A stretch of DNA of 64,000 nucleotides from Mycolicibacterium sp. P9-22 (GTDB lineage Bacteria > Actinomycetota > Actinomycetes > Mycobacteriales > Mycobacteriaceae): contig NZ_NPKP01000001.1 of the NCBI RefSeq assembly GCF_008329585.1, forward strand, positions 62,001 through 126,000. The letters run 5' to 3'. The position numbers and the translations under genes were made by a program. Of the stretch, positions 19,080-28,959 are shown in pieces (position 1 is the stretch's first letter; every line of letters starts with the position of its first letter). Below the pieces are notes generated by a model. It saw only the letters and a program-made list of their open reading frames with translations, had not been told where the DNA came from and made no database searches.

Positions 19080-20794
19080 GCAACCACTACGACCACACCG
19101 TCGACGTCCTGGTCGTCGGCTCCGGGGGCGGCGGCATGACGGCCGCGTTGAAGGCTGACGCGGCCGGGCTGTCGACGCTGATCGTGGAGAAGTCGGCGCA
19201 GTTCGGCGGCTCGACCGCGCTGTCCGGCGGCGGCATCTGGGTCCCGGGGGCCCCGTCGCAACGCCGCGCCGGTCATACCCCGGACCCCGACGGCGTGTTC
19301 GACTACCTCAAGACGATCACCGGCGGTTTGGTCAGCGACGCGCGGCTGCGTGCCTATGTCGACGCCGCGCCGGAGATGATGGACTTCCTGGAGCGCTCCA
19401 GCGACTGGTTCGAATTCGTCTGGAAGCCCGGTTATGCCGATTACTACCCGGAGCTGCCCGGTGGATCCGAGCGGGGCAGCACCATCAATGTTCCCGAGAT
19501 CGACCTGCGCAAACTCGGCGCCGAAGAACAGAATCTGCTCGCCCCACTGGCGCTTGCCCCGAAGGGAATCTGGTTCGCGCCCAAGGATCTGCGGCTGTTC
19601 TATCAGGTCCGGCAGAACTGGCGGGGCAAGGCGGTGCTGGTGAAACTGATCTGGCGGATGTTCCGGGCCCGGGTCTTCGGGGACCGGATGGCCGCCATCG
19701 GGCAGTCGCTGATGGCTCGGATGCGGCTGGCGCTGATGGAGCACGACATCCCGCTGTGGCTGTCGGCCCCGATGACCGAACTCATCACCGATGTGGATGG
19801 CCAGGTCGTCGGCGCCGTCGTCGAGCGCGACGGGAAACAGGTGCGGATCGCCGCCCGCGGTGGTGTGGTGCTGGCCACCGGTGGTTTCGACCACGATATG
19901 GAATGGCGCCGCCAATATCTTCCACTGCTGGAGCAGGATTGGAGTTTCGGCAATCCGGCCGCCACCGGTGACGGTATCCGGGCGGGGCAGAAGGTCGGCG
20001 CCGCCACCGAACTGCTCGACGAGGCCTGGTGGTTCCCGGCGATGTGCTGGCCGGACGGCCGGCTGCAGTTCATGCTCAACGAACGCATGATGCCGGCCCA
20101 GTTCGTCGTCAACGGGGCCGGTAAGCGCTTCATCAACGAGGCCGCGCCCTATATGGACTTCGCGCACGCGATGATCGAGGGACAGCGGAGTGGCACCGAG
20201 CACGTACCGTGCTGGCTGGTCACCGACATCGACTCGTTCCACCGCTACGTGGTCGGCGGCCATCTGCCGATACCGAAGATCCCCTTCGCCCCGGTACCGA
20301 CCGGCCGCAAGATCCCGCAGGCCTGGTTGGATTCGGGCATCGTCGCGACGGCCGGTAGTTTCGAGGAACTGGCCACCAAGATCGGTGTGCCACCCGCCGA
20401 ATTGCGCAACACCGCAGCCCGGTTCAACGATCTCGCCCGCCGGGGCCACGATGACGATTTCAACCGCGGCGACAGTGCCTACGACAACTACTACGGCGAC
20501 CCCACCCTGCCCAACCCCAATCTCGCGCCGCTGGGCAAACCGCCCTACCTGGCCTTTCAGATCATCCTCGGCGACCTGGGCACCTCGGGCGGACTACTGA
20601 CCGACGAAAACGCCAGAGTGCTGCGCGAGGACGGCAGCGTCATCGCCGGCCTGTATGCCACCGGCAACACCTCGGCCGCGGTGATGGGCCGCAGCTACGC
20701 CGGTGCCGGCGCCACCATCGGACCCGCCATGACGTTCGGCTACGTTGCGGCACAACACATATCTGAGAACTCCAAAAGAGAGGTAACCGCATGA
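19076..20794 (+). CDS. FAD-dependent dehydrogenase, 3-ketosteroid dehydrogenase-like (second)
   Basis: KstD/fumarate-reductase family flavoprotein of 572 aa, overlapping mhpB by [15 protein letters not shown] (FAD), [30 protein letters not shown], and [20 protein letters not shown] at the C-terminus. The mid-region has a Tyr-rich [15 protein letters not shown] segment like KstD proteins. Together with the copy at 13177 it gives two ring dehydrogenases around the mhp genes, fitting a pathway that desaturates a ring ketone to a phenol before MhpA acts. Confidence 0.9.
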   Translation: MSNHYDHTVDVLVVGSGGGGMTAALKADAAGLSTLIVEKSAQFGGSTALSGGGIWVPGAPSQRRAGHTPDPDGVFDYLKTITGGLVSDARLRAYVDAAPEMMDFLERSSDWFEFVWKPGYADYYPELPGGSERGSTINVPEIDLRKLGAEEQNLLAPLALAPKGIWFAPKDLRLFYQVRQNWRGKAVLVKLIWRMFRARVFGDRMAAIGQSLMARMRLALMEHDIPLWLSAPMTELITDVDGQVVGAVVERDGKQVRIAARGGVVLATGGFDHDMEWRRQYLPLLEQDWSFGNPAATGDGIRAGQKVGAATELLDEAWWFPAMCWPDGRLQFMLNERMMPAQFVVNGAGKRFINEAAPYMDFAHAMIEGQRSGTEHVPCWLVTDIDSFHRYVVGGHLPIPKIPFAPVPTGRKIPQAWLDSGIVATAGSFEELATKIGVPPAELRNTAARFNDLARRGHDDDFNRGDSAYDNYYGDPTLPNPNLAPLGKPPYLAFQIILGDLGTSGGLLTDENARVLREDGSVIAGLYATGNTSAAVMGRSYAGAGATIGPAMTFGYVAAQHISENSKREVTA

Positions 20795-22101
20795 AGATCT
20801 CGCTGTTCTACGAATTCCCGCTACCGCGGCCGTGGTCGGAGGATGACGAACACAAGCTTTTCCAGCACGGTCTGGACGAGGTCGAGGCGGCCGACAAGGC
20901 GGGGTTCTCCACGGTCTGGCTCACCGAGCACCACTTCCTGGAGGAGTACTGCCACTCCACCGCACCGGAAATGTTCCTGGCCGCCGCGAGCCAGCGCACC
21001 AAGGACATCCGGCTCGGCTTCGGTGTGATGCACCTGCCGCCGCCGATCAACCACCCGGCACGTATCGCCGAGCGGGTGGCTACCCTGGACCACCTGTCCA
21101 ACGGGCGTGTGGAGTTCGGCACCGGCGAGGGTTCCTCGGTCGCCGAACTCGGGGGTTTCGACATCGATCCCGCCGACAAGCGCACCATGTGGGAAGAGGC
21201 CCTTGAGGTTTCCATCCGCTGTATGACCGAGGCGCCGTTCACCGGATTCAAGGGCGAACACGTCGAGATGCCGGCCCGCAACGTCATCCCCAAGCCGCTG
21301 CAGAGCCCGCACCCGCCGGTCTGGGTGGCCTGCACCCGCCCGTCCTCGGTGCAGATGGCCGCCCAGAAGGCCATCGGTGCACTGAGTTTCGCCTACACCG
21401 GTCCGGAGGCGCTCAAGGACCGGGTCGACGGCTACTACAAGACCTTCGAAGAAGAGGGTGCGCCGGTGACACCGGCGATCAACCCCAACATCCTCGCCAT
21501 CGGCGGCGATCTATCGATGATGGTCGCCAAGAGCGACGACGAGGCACTCAAGCGCCTCGGCACGGGCGGCGGCTTCTTCTCGTTCGGCATCATGCACTAC
21601 TACCTGACCGGTATGCACACCCCGGGCCGCACCGGTGTGTGGGATCTCTATCAGGATGCGGTCAAGGAAGATCCGACGCTCGCGTACGGCCCCGGCCGTG
21701 GCGCCATCGGTTCCCCGGACACCGTGCGGGAGTTCCTGCGCGGTTACGAGGCCAGCGGTGTCGACGAGATCATCCTGCTGCTCAACCCGCGCAGCCATGA
21801 GGGCACCATGGAATCCATCGAGATCATGGGCAAGGAGATCCTGCCGGAGTTCATCGAGCGGGACGCAAAGCAGGTGGCGGAGAAGGCCAAGCGGCTGGCA
21901 CCGGTGATCGAGAAGGTCGAAGCCCGCAGGCAACCCTCCAGCGCGCCCCTGTTCGACGAGACGTACTCCTTCGGTGGCCTGCCCACCGGCCGGGGCGGAA
22001 AGTTCACCGCCGGTGAGATCCCCGAGGCGATGGCCGAGATCAACGAGGGGCGCGTCAAGGCCGCGCAGTTGGAGAAGGAACAGCGCGAGGCTGCCAAATA
22101 A
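20791..22101 (+). CDS. Luciferase-like (LLM) flavin monooxygenase
   Basis: Long LLM protein of 436 aa overlapping the flavoprotein gene by [33 protein letters not shown] and the GFGVMHLPPPINHPARIAE segment are typical of LuxA-like FMN-using monooxygenases rather than the shorter F420 group. The C-terminal 60 residues are a charged extension (KFTAGEIPEAMAEINEGRVK). It could perform a hydroxylation or Baeyer-Villiger step within the operon. Confidence 0.87.
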   Translation: MKISLFYEFPLPRPWSEDDEHKLFQHGLDEVEAADKAGFSTVWLTEHHFLEEYCHSTAPEMFLAAASQRTKDIRLGFGVMHLPPPINHPARIAERVATLDHLSNGRVEFGTGEGSSVAELGGFDIDPADKRTMWEEALEVSIRCMTEAPFTGFKGEHVEMPARNVIPKPLQSPHPPVWVACTRPSSVQMAAQKAIGALSFAYTGPEALKDRVDGYYKTFEEEGAPVTPAINPNILAIGGDLSMMVAKSDDEALKRLGTGGGFFSFGIMHYYLTGMHTPGRTGVWDLYQDAVKEDPTLAYGPGRGAIGSPDTVREFLRGYEASGVDEIILLLNPRSHEGTMESIEIMGKEILPEFIERDAKQVAEKAKRLAPVIEKVEARRQPSSAPLFDETYSFGGLPTGRGGKFTAGEIPEAMAEINEGRVKAAQLEKEQREAAK

Positions 22102-22103
22102 GC

Positions 22104-22913
22104 ATGGTGGACGACCGCTGGCGTTATGACGGGCGCCGGGTTGTGGTGACGGGATGCGCCTCGGGCATCGGGGCGCATCTCGCCACCCAACTGGCGGACC
22201 TCGGTGCGCACGTCACCGGCCTCGACCTGCGCAGGCCCGACACCGAGCCGGCGGAATTCATCGAGGTGGACTTCGCCGACACCGCGTCGATAGACGCCGC
22301 GGTGGCCGCGATCGAGGGGCCGGTCGATGCGCTGTTCAATGTGGCCGGAGTGTCCTCGGGGATCGGCAAGCCACTGTTGGTGGTGACCATCAACTTCCTC
22401 GGCATGCGGCACTTCACCGAGGCCGTGGTGGCGAAGATGCCGCGCGGGTCGGCGATCGCCAATGTGTCCTCGCTGGCCGCGGCGAACTACCTCGCGAACA
22501 CCGCCGTCACGGCCGGCCTGCTGGCGACAACATCGATGGCGGACGGCATTTCGTGGTGTGAGGCGAACCCGTCGGCGCTCGCCGACGGCGGCTACCGGCT
22601 CTCGAAAGAGGCGATCATCCTCTACGGCATGACTCGCGCACTCGACCTGGGTGCCCGTGGCATCCGGATCAACTGCACCGGACCGGGCGTCACCGAGACA
22701 CCGATCCTGGATCAATTGCGATCGGCCTATGGCGAGGATTATCTCGACTCGTTTCCCACCCTGCTCGGCCATGTCTGCGGGCCCGACGAGCAGGCCTCGG
22801 TGCTGGCATTCCTGAACAGCCCGGCGGCCAGTTACATATCGGGGCAGGTGATCTGGGTGGATGGCGGCACCATCGCCGGTAGGATCGCCGCGACACTGGA
22901 GGTATCCGGATAG
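22104..22913 (+). CDS. SDR, 3alpha-hydroxysteroid dehydrogenase/carbonyl reductase-like
   Basis: SDR of 269 aa. TGCASGIG cofactor motif near residue 16, NVAGVSSGIG (about 79) and YRLSK. The gap before the active site contains an insert, AVTAGLLATTSMADGISW, as in Comamonas 3alpha-HSD/CR. It begins 2 nt after the LLM stop. Suggested role: oxidation or reduction of an alicyclic alcohol in the same pathway. Confidence 0.87.
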   Translation: MVDDRWRYDGRRVVVTGCASGIGAHLATQLADLGAHVTGLDLRRPDTEPAEFIEVDFADTASIDAAVAAIEGPVDALFNVAGVSSGIGKPLLVVTINFLGMRHFTEAVVAKMPRGSAIANVSSLAAANYLANTAVTAGLLATTSMADGISWCEANPSALADGGYRLSKEAIILYGMTRALDLGARGIRINCTGPGVTETPILDQLRSAYGEDYLDSFPTLLGHVCGPDEQASVLAFLNSPAASYISGQVIWVDGGTIAGRIAATLEVSG

Positions 22914-23908
22914 TGGCCACCATGAAGGATTTTCGTCGCGTCGCCGATGATGTGCGCAACTGGGGACGCTGGGGTGACGATGACGAACTCGGCACCTTGA
23001 ACCTCATCACCGCCGACAAGGTGGCCGAGGCTGCGGCGACGGTCAAGAAGGGCACCGTGATCTCACTGGGCGGTGACTTCGGTGCCAACGGGCCCCAGGG
23101 CGCGTTCAAGTTCCGGTTCAACCCGATCCACGTCATGACGGTGGACGGTGGCGACGCCGAAACCCTCGTCAAGTACGCGCCGGAGTGGGCCCGCAATTCC
23201 GTGGCGCAGGAACTCAGTTCCTTCTTCGTCGACAATCCCTTCCGGTTCAACGACGACATGATCACCATGTCGCTGCAGGCGGCCACCCAGTGGGACGCGC
23301 TGTCACACGTCTACTACGAGGACAAGCTGTACAACGGCTTCCCGGCCGATTCGGTGACCAGCTTCGGCGCCTACCACTGCGGCATCGACAAGGTCGACGT
23401 CAAGGGCATCACCTCGCGCGGAGTCCTGCTCGATGTGGTGGCCCATCGCGGCGCCGACGTGTTCTGCGAGCCCGGCAACCCGATCACCCCGGCCGAACTC
23501 GACGATATCGCCGCCAAGCAGGGCGTCGAGATCCGCAGCGGCGACATCGTCGTCGTACACACCGGCTGGTGGACGCGGTTCCTGTCCACCGGTGACGGCC
23601 ACGAGGCCGGCTCCGGACTGGACTGGACCTGCGCATCCTGGCTGCACGACCACAATGTGGCCGCGGTCGCCGCGGACAACCTGATGGTGGAGGACCCCGA
23701 CCCGGCCAATGGTGTCGAGGGCACGTTCCTGCCGATGCACATGTTGTGCCTGCGCGATATGGGCCTGATGTTCGGCGAGTACTGGGATCTGGGCGGGCTG
23801 GCCGCCGACTGCGCGGTCGACGGAGTGTACGAGTTCCAGTTGATCGCACCGCCACTCAAGGTCGTCGGCGCCGTCGGCGCCCCGGTCAGCCCGATCGCGA
23901 TCAAATGA
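22913..23908 (+). CDS. Cyclase / kynurenine-formamidase-like metal hydrolase
   Basis: Cyclase-family (PF04199-type) protein of 331 aa; GTG overlaps the preceding TAG (TAGTG). The family metal motif HxGTHxDxxxH appears in a variant form, QAATQWDALSHVYYE, in which the first His is replaced but Asp and the last His remain. WGRWGDDDELGTLNLIT at the N-terminus is typical of the long actinobacterial branch. May hydrolyse an amide, lactone or ring; function not proven. Confidence 0.82.
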   Translation: MATMKDFRRVADDVRNWGRWGDDDELGTLNLITADKVAEAAATVKKGTVISLGGDFGANGPQGAFKFRFNPIHVMTVDGGDAETLVKYAPEWARNSVAQELSSFFVDNPFRFNDDMITMSLQAATQWDALSHVYYEDKLYNGFPADSVTSFGAYHCGIDKVDVKGITSRGVLLDVVAHRGADVFCEPGNPITPAELDDIAAKQGVEIRSGDIVVVHTGWWTRFLSTGDGHEAGSGLDWTCASWLHDHNVAAVAADNLMVEDPDPANGVEGTFLPMHMLCLRDMGLMFGEYWDLGGLAADCAVDGVYEFQLIAPPLKVVGAVGAPVSPIAIK

Positions 23909-24729
23909 GTTTCGAACGCAAGCGGATCAGTGTCGACGGGCTGGACACCAGTTACCTGGAGGCCGGCACCGGCGAGCCGGTGGTACTGCTGCACGGCGGT
24001 GAGTTCGGGGGCAGCGCCCAGATCGCCTGGGAGAACACCATCGGTGCGCTCGCGCAGCAGTACCGGGTGCTGGCACCGGACATGCTGGGATTCGGCGAAT
24101 CCGCCAAGGTCATCGACTTCACCGACGGCCGCGGTATGCGGATCCGGCATATCGCCCGGTTCTGCGCGGTGCTCGGGGTCGACTCGGCGCATTTCGTCGG
24201 CAACTCGATGGGTGCGATCAATCTGCTCGTCGACACCACATCGGATGCGCCGGTGCTGCCGGTGCGCTCGCTGACCGCCATCTGCGGCGGCGGCGATATC
24301 CAGCGCAATGAGCATGTCGGCGCGCTCTACGACTACGACGCGACGTTCGAGGCGATGCGCGCCATCGTGGCGGCGCTGTTCGCCGACCCCGCCTATGCGA
24401 GCGATGACGCCTACGTGCAGCGACGCTACGAGTCCAGCATCGCACCGGGAGCCTGGGAGTCGTTGGCGGCGGCACGGTTTCGCCGTCCGGGCCTGGAGTC
24501 ACCGCCGACCCCGTCCAGCGTGCGGGCCTATGACCGCATCACGGTTCCGGTCCTGGTCATCGAGGGCGCGGCCGACAAGCTGCTGCCCGCGGGTTGGGCC
24601 GCCGAAATCGCCGGCCAGATCCGCGACGGGCGGTCGGCGGTGGTGCCCGGCGCCGGTCACTGCCCACACATCGAGGCGCCCGACACCGTGAACGGGCTGC
24701 TGCTGGACTTTTTGAAAGGTGTGTCATGA
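23905..24729 (+). CDS. Alpha/beta hydrolase
   Basis: Serine hydrolase of 274 aa, ATGA overlap with the cyclase. LLHGGEFGGSAQ oxyanion region, nucleophile in FVGNSMGAIN, acid in VIEGAADKLLP, His in VPGAGHCPHIEAP. A second C-C or ester hydrolase in the operon besides the MhpC homologue; the two may act on different ring-opened intermediates. Confidence 0.88.
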   Translation: MSFERKRISVDGLDTSYLEAGTGEPVVLLHGGEFGGSAQIAWENTIGALAQQYRVLAPDMLGFGESAKVIDFTDGRGMRIRHIARFCAVLGVDSAHFVGNSMGAINLLVDTTSDAPVLPVRSLTAICGGGDIQRNEHVGALYDYDATFEAMRAIVAALFADPAYASDDAYVQRRYESSIAPGAWESLAAARFRRPGLESPPTPSSVRAYDRITVPVLVIEGAADKLLPAGWAAEIAGQIRDGRSAVVPGAGHCPHIEAPDTVNGLLLDFLKGVS

Positions 24730-25532
24730 GCGAACTGGCCGGCAAGGTCGCCGTCATCACCGGGGGAGCATCCGGGCTCGGCGAGGGGCTGGTGCGCCGG
24801 TTCACCGCCGAGGGCGCCAAGGTCGTGTTCGGCGACGTCGATGCCGAACGGGGTAAGGCGGTGGCCGACGAGTTGGGCTCCGCGGCACGTTTTCTCAGCA
24901 GCGATGTGACCGATCTGAGTCAGGTCGCCGCACTGGTGGACACCGCCGTCGGCGAATTCGGCGGACTGCACGTGATGGTCAACAATGCCGGCATCTCGGG
25001 CACCATGCACCGCCGCTTCCTGGACGACGATCTCGCCGATTTCGACGCCGTGATGCGCATCAACCTGCGGGCGGTGATGGCCGGCACCCGGGACGCCGCC
25101 CGGCACATGGCCGACAACGGCGGCGGGTCGATCATCAACCTCACCTCGATCGGCGGTATCCAGGCAGGCGCGGGAGTGCAGACCTACCGGGCGTCCAAGG
25201 CCGCCGTCATCCAGTTCACCAAGTCGGTGGCGATCGAGCTGGCACACCATGAGGTCCGGGTGAATGCCATCGCGCCCGGCAACATCCGTACCGCGATCGT
25301 CCGTAAGAGCGCGGCAGGGGAGGACCGGGAGCGTCTCGAGGAGTTCGAGGCCAAGATCCGCGCCCAGATGCGCAATGACCGCCCGCTCAAACGGGAGGGC
25401 ACCGTCGACGATGTCGCCGAGGCGGCACTGTATTTCGCCACCGACAAGTCGCGCTACGTCACGGGGACGGTTCTGCCCATCGACGGTGGAACGGTCGCGG
25501 GCAAGGTGCTGGTCCGCAAAGAGAAGCCCTGA
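24726..25532 (+). CDS. SDR family oxidoreductase
   Basis: Classical SDR of 268 aa, last gene of the overlapping operon (ATGA). TGGASGLG (12-19), NNAG, INLTS then YRASK, and PGNIRT. The C-terminal YVTGTVLPIDGG is typical. Followed by a probable terminator. Likely a hydroxyacyl or ring-alcohol dehydrogenase; substrate unknown. Confidence 0.9.
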   Translation: MSELAGKVAVITGGASGLGEGLVRRFTAEGAKVVFGDVDAERGKAVADELGSAARFLSSDVTDLSQVAALVDTAVGEFGGLHVMVNNAGISGTMHRRFLDDDLADFDAVMRINLRAVMAGTRDAARHMADNGGGSIINLTSIGGIQAGAGVQTYRASKAAVIQFTKSVAIELAHHEVRVNAIAPGNIRTAIVRKSAAGEDRERLEEFEAKIRAQMRNDRPLKREGTVDDVAEAALYFATDKSRYVTGTVLPIDGGTVAGKVLVRKEKP

Positions 25533-25538
25533 CGCCCA

Positions 25539-25596
25539 CGAGCGACCGCGCACTGTCACCCCGGCACGGTGTGTCGTGTGCAGACACGGTCGCTCG
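25539..25596. terminator. Probable terminator hairpin after the nine-gene operon
   Basis: Arms CGAGCGACCG (25539-25548) and CGGTCGCTCG (25587-25596) are exact complements with a 38-nt loop. It separates the SDR from the next TetR gene. The long loop lowers confidence. Confidence 0.55.
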
Positions 25597-25610
25597 CGCA
25601 TACCGACCGG

Positions 25611-25634
25611 ATTAAATCAATCACTTGACTTAAT
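25611..25634. promoter_or_regulatory. Dyad operator upstream of TetR gene
   Basis: ATTAAATCA-N6-TGACTTAAT: 9-bp arms with one mismatch, in AT-rich sequence 13 bp before the TetR start. Typical position for autoregulation. It does not resemble the GAGAAT motif, so this regulator likely acts separately. Confidence 0.7.
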
Positions 25635-25647
25635 TACAGGAGGAGCG

Positions 25648-26316
25648 TTGACTGTAACGGTGACTGCAGCCAGACCCCTGCGCACCGACCGGGCGAGCAT
25701 CACCCGCGAGGCGATCCTGACCGCAGCCGAACGGCTCTATGCCGAACACGGTGTCTTCGCGGTATCCAACCGTCAGGTCAGCGAGGCCGCCGGACAGGGC
25801 AACAACGCCGCCGTCGGCTACCACTTCGGTACCAAGACCGACCTGGTGCGTGCCATCGAACAGCGCCACCGCAAGCCGATCGAAGAGCTCCGGCAGCGCC
25901 TCGTCGCCGACACCGACGAGCACACCGACCTGCGAGGCTGGGTGACCTGTTTGGTCCGCCCGCTGACCGACCACCTCGATGCACTGGGCAACCCCACCTG
26001 GTATGCGCGCTTCGCCGCCCAGGCCATGACCGATCCCGCCTATCACGGGATCGTGGTCAAGGACGCCCTGAGTTCGGCCTCGCTGGTGCAGGTCATCGAC
26101 GGCATCAACCGGTGTCTTCCCGATCTGCCCGTCGTGGTGCGCTACGAACGCAACATCATGGCCCGAAACCTGTTGATGCACAGTTGTGCCGACCGCGAGC
26201 GGGCGCTGACCGCCGGTTCTGTCGCGGCCGGCAGGTCGTGGAGTGCCGCCGGCGCCGGGCTGATCGACGCGATCGTCGGTCTGTGGCTGGCCCCGGTGAC
26301 GGGGGAGCCCGCATGA
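25648..26316 (+). CDS. TetR-family regulator
   Basis: TetR-type repressor of 222 aa. TTG 25648 is chosen because AGGAGGAGCG precedes it directly. The N-terminal helix-turn-helix spans about residues 18-62 (ITREAILTAAERLYAEHG, then GNNAAVGYHFGTKTDLV). The ligand domain shows WYARFAAQAMTDPAY. It heads an operon with the ferredoxin, P450 and following genes, and most likely controls them through the dyad just upstream. Confidence 0.88.
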   Translation: MTVTVTAARPLRTDRASITREAILTAAERLYAEHGVFAVSNRQVSEAAGQGNNAAVGYHFGTKTDLVRAIEQRHRKPIEELRQRLVADTDEHTDLRGWVTCLVRPLTDHLDALGNPTWYARFAAQAMTDPAYHGIVVKDALSSASLVQVIDGINRCLPDLPVVVRYERNIMARNLLMHSCADRERALTAGSVAAGRSWSAAGAGLIDAIVGLWLAPVTGEPA

Positions 26317-26507
26317 AAGTGACCGTGAATCAAGACAAGTGCGTGTCATCGGGCCAGTGTGTGCTCAACGCGATGGACGTGTTCGATCAGCGCGACGAGG
26401 ACGGTGTCGTCGAGTTGCTCGATCCCGAGCCCGGCCCGGACCAATACGACAACGCTCGTGCCGCCGCGGCGGCCTGCCCAGCCCTAGCCATCGACATCCA
26501 AGACTGA
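26313..26507 (+). CDS. Small [3Fe-4S] ferredoxin for P450
   Basis: Ferredoxin of 64 aa overlapping the TetR gene by ATGA. Only three cysteines: Cys10 and Cys16 (CVSSGQC) and Cys55 (CPAL), with Ser at the site of the missing fourth ligand. This is the usual pattern of [3Fe-4S] ferredoxins that serve actinobacterial P450s. The P450 starts 6 nt downstream. Confidence 0.93.
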   Translation: MKVTVNQDKCVSSGQCVLNAMDVFDQRDEDGVVELLDPEPGPDQYDNARAAAAACPALAIDIQD

Positions 26508-26513
26508 GGACCC

Positions 26514-27731
26514 ATGTCTGAAACGCTGACCGAGACCGACATCCCCGAATACCCGATGGAGCGGGAGGCATCGTGCCCGTTCGCACCGCCGCGGCAGATG
26601 CTCAACAGCGCCAAAGGTCTTTCCCGGGTGCGCATCTGGAACGGCGACACCCCGTGGTTGATCACCGGACACGAAGAGGCCCGTGCGCTCTTCTCGGACG
26701 CGCGGATCAGCGTCGACGACCGCAGGGAAGGTTTCCCGCACTGGAATGAGCACATGCTCTCCACCGTCGAGAAACGGCCGCGTTCGGTGTTCACCGCCGA
26801 CGCCGAGGAGCACACCCGGTTCCGGCGGATGCTGTCCAAGCCGTTCACCTTCCGGCGTGTCGAAGGCCTGCGCCCGGTCATCCAGAAGATCACCGATGAA
26901 TGCATCGACGAGATCCTGGCCGGCCCGCAGCCCGCCGATATCGTCGACAAGCTCGCGCTGCCGGTGCCGACGGTGGTGATCAGCGAGATGCTCGGTGTCC
27001 CATACGAAGATCACGAGTTCTTCCAGGAGCACGCCAACGCCGGCCTGGCCCGTTACGCCGCGGCGGACGCCATGCAGAAGGGCGCGATGAGCCTGCACCA
27101 GTACCTGATCGACCTGATCGAGAAGAAGCAGGCCGACCCCGCCGAAGACGCGGTCTCCGATCTGGCCGAGCGGGTCAACGCCGGCGAGATCAGCGTCAAG
27201 GAGGCCGCTCAGCTGGGCACCGGCCTGCTGATCGCCGGACACGAGACCACCGCCAACGTGATCGGCATCGGCGTGCTGGCGCTACTGGAGAATCCGGAAC
27301 AGGCCGACTTCCTGCGCAATGCCGAGGACCCCAAGGTCATCGCCAACGCCACCGAGGAACTGATGCGTTACCTGTCGATCATCCAGAACGGCCAGCGCCG
27401 CGTCGCCATCGAGGATATCGAGATCAGCGGTGAGACAATCAAGGCGGGCGAAGGCGTCATCATCGACCTCGCCCCGGCCAACTGGGACGCCAAGACCTAC
27501 CCGGAGCCCGACAAGCTGGACCTGAGCCGTGATGCGGGCCAGCAGCTGGGCTTCGGCTACGGACGGCACCAGTGCGTCGGTCAGCAGCTCGCGCGCGCCG
27601 AACTGCAGATCGTGTTCCACACGCTGCTGCGGCGCATTCCGACCATGCGCCTGGCGATTCCCTTTGATCAGGTGCCCTTCAAGCACGACCGCCTCGCCTA
27701 TGGCGTCTATGAACTTCCGGTGAGCTGGTAA
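26514..27731 (+). CDS. Cytochrome P450
   Basis: Soluble class I P450 of 405 aa. I-helix LLIAGHETTANV, ExxR in EELMRYL, heme loop LGFGYGRHQCVGQQLARAEL with the Cys ligand. Family features resemble CYP105/CYP107-type actinobacterial enzymes. It would receive electrons from the ferredoxin encoded directly before it and hydroxylate the pathway substrate. Confidence 0.94.
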   Translation: MSETLTETDIPEYPMEREASCPFAPPRQMLNSAKGLSRVRIWNGDTPWLITGHEEARALFSDARISVDDRREGFPHWNEHMLSTVEKRPRSVFTADAEEHTRFRRMLSKPFTFRRVEGLRPVIQKITDECIDEILAGPQPADIVDKLALPVPTVVISEMLGVPYEDHEFFQEHANAGLARYAAADAMQKGAMSLHQYLIDLIEKKQADPAEDAVSDLAERVNAGEISVKEAAQLGTGLLIAGHETTANVIGIGVLALLENPEQADFLRNAEDPKVIANATEELMRYLSIIQNGQRRVAIEDIEISGETIKAGEGVIIDLAPANWDAKTYPEPDKLDLSRDAGQQLGFGYGRHQCVGQQLARAELQIVFHTLLRRIPTMRLAIPFDQVPFKHDRLAYGVYELPVSW

Positions 27732-27771
27732 GCCGACCGAACTCCATTCCAACAGCCCAATTGGAGACGAA

Positions 27772-28959
27772 ATGACAACCGCAGCACCCAAACCGCCAAG
27801 TCTCTACCCCTCGCAAGGTTTCGGCGCCCCCAAGGATCGGCGTGGCCATGCCTCCCAGGACGGTCTTGCCGGGCTCCCGGCGGGCACCGAGATCTTCTCG
27901 GCCGACAACCACATCTCGGTCGCCGACGACATCTTCTACGAGCGTTTCCCCGAGGAGCTCAAGGGCGGCGCGCCGCGCATCTGGTACGAGGATGGCGCGT
28001 ACATGGTCGGTATGAAGGGCAAGGCATGGACGGGCGGCGACTTCGGCCGGGTCCTCATGCAGTACGACGATCTCGCCGGCGCGGCCTCGAACAATATCGA
28101 AGCCCGCATCCGTGAGCTCAAGGAAGACGGTATCGACAAGGAACTCGCGTTCCCCAACGCCGTGCTGGCCCTCTTTCACTACCCGGACAAGTCGCTGCGC
28201 GAGCGGGTGTTCCGGATCTACAACGAGCACATCGCCGATCTGCAGGAGCGCTCCAACGGGCATTTCTATGGTGTCGGGCTGATCAACTGGTGGGACCCCA
28301 AGGGCACCCGCAGCACGCTGGCCGAACTGAAAGCGCTGGGACTCAAGACATTCCTGTTGCCGCTGAACCCCGGCAAGGATGACGACGGCAACATCTACGA
28401 CTACGGCGGCGCCGCGCTGGACGCCGTCTGGGACGAGATCGAGGACTCCGGTGTGCCGGTCAGCCACCATATCGGCGAGACGCCGCCCAAGACCCCGTGC
28501 GAGAACAACAGCGTCGTCGTCGGCATGATGGTCAACGTCGACTCGTTCCGTGAGCAGTTCGCCAAGTACCTGTTCTCCGGCATCCTGGACCGCCACCCCA
28601 AGCTCAAGATCGGCTGGTTCGAGGGCGGTATCGCCTGGGTGCCGACGGCGTTGCAGGACGGCGAGCACATGCTGGCGTCCTACCGGCACATGTTCAATCA
28701 TGAACTGCAGCACGAGATCCGGCATTATTGGGACAACCACATGAGCGCCTCGTTCATGGTGGATCCGCTCGGGCTGCGGCTGATCGACGATATCGGCGTG
28801 GACAACGTGATGTGGTCCAGCGACTACCCGCACAACGAGTCCACCTTCGGTTACTCCGAGAAATCGCTGGCCACCGTCATCGACGCGGTCGGCCCGGAGA
28901 ACGCCGTCAAGATCGTCTCGACCAATATCCAGAAGTTCCTGGGTCTGGCGACGGCATGA
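27772..28959 (+). CDS. Amidohydrolase family 2 (TIM-barrel) metalloprotein
   Basis: Protein of 395 aa related to ACMS decarboxylase/amidohydrolase-2 enzymes. ATTGGAGACGAA precedes the ATG. Metal-site candidates: Asp and His in SADNHIS, His in VSHHIGE, Asp in MWSSDYPHNES. In mycobacteria these proteins often stand next to P450 and acyl-CoA genes and may be hydrolases or decarboxylases of ring-opened acids. A second member is at 45884-47182. Confidence 0.87.
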   Translation: MTTAAPKPPSLYPSQGFGAPKDRRGHASQDGLAGLPAGTEIFSADNHISVADDIFYERFPEELKGGAPRIWYEDGAYMVGMKGKAWTGGDFGRVLMQYDDLAGAASNNIEARIRELKEDGIDKELAFPNAVLALFHYPDKSLRERVFRIYNEHIADLQERSNGHFYGVGLINWWDPKGTRSTLAELKALGLKTFLLPLNPGKDDDGNIYDYGGAALDAVWDEIEDSGVPVSHHIGETPPKTPCENNSVVVGMMVNVDSFREQFAKYLFSGILDRHPKLKIGWFEGGIAWVPTALQDGEHMLASYRHMFNHELQHEIRHYWDNHMSASFMVDPLGLRLIDDIGVDNVMWSSDYPHNESTFGYSEKSLATVIDAVGPENAVKIVSTNIQKFLGLATA

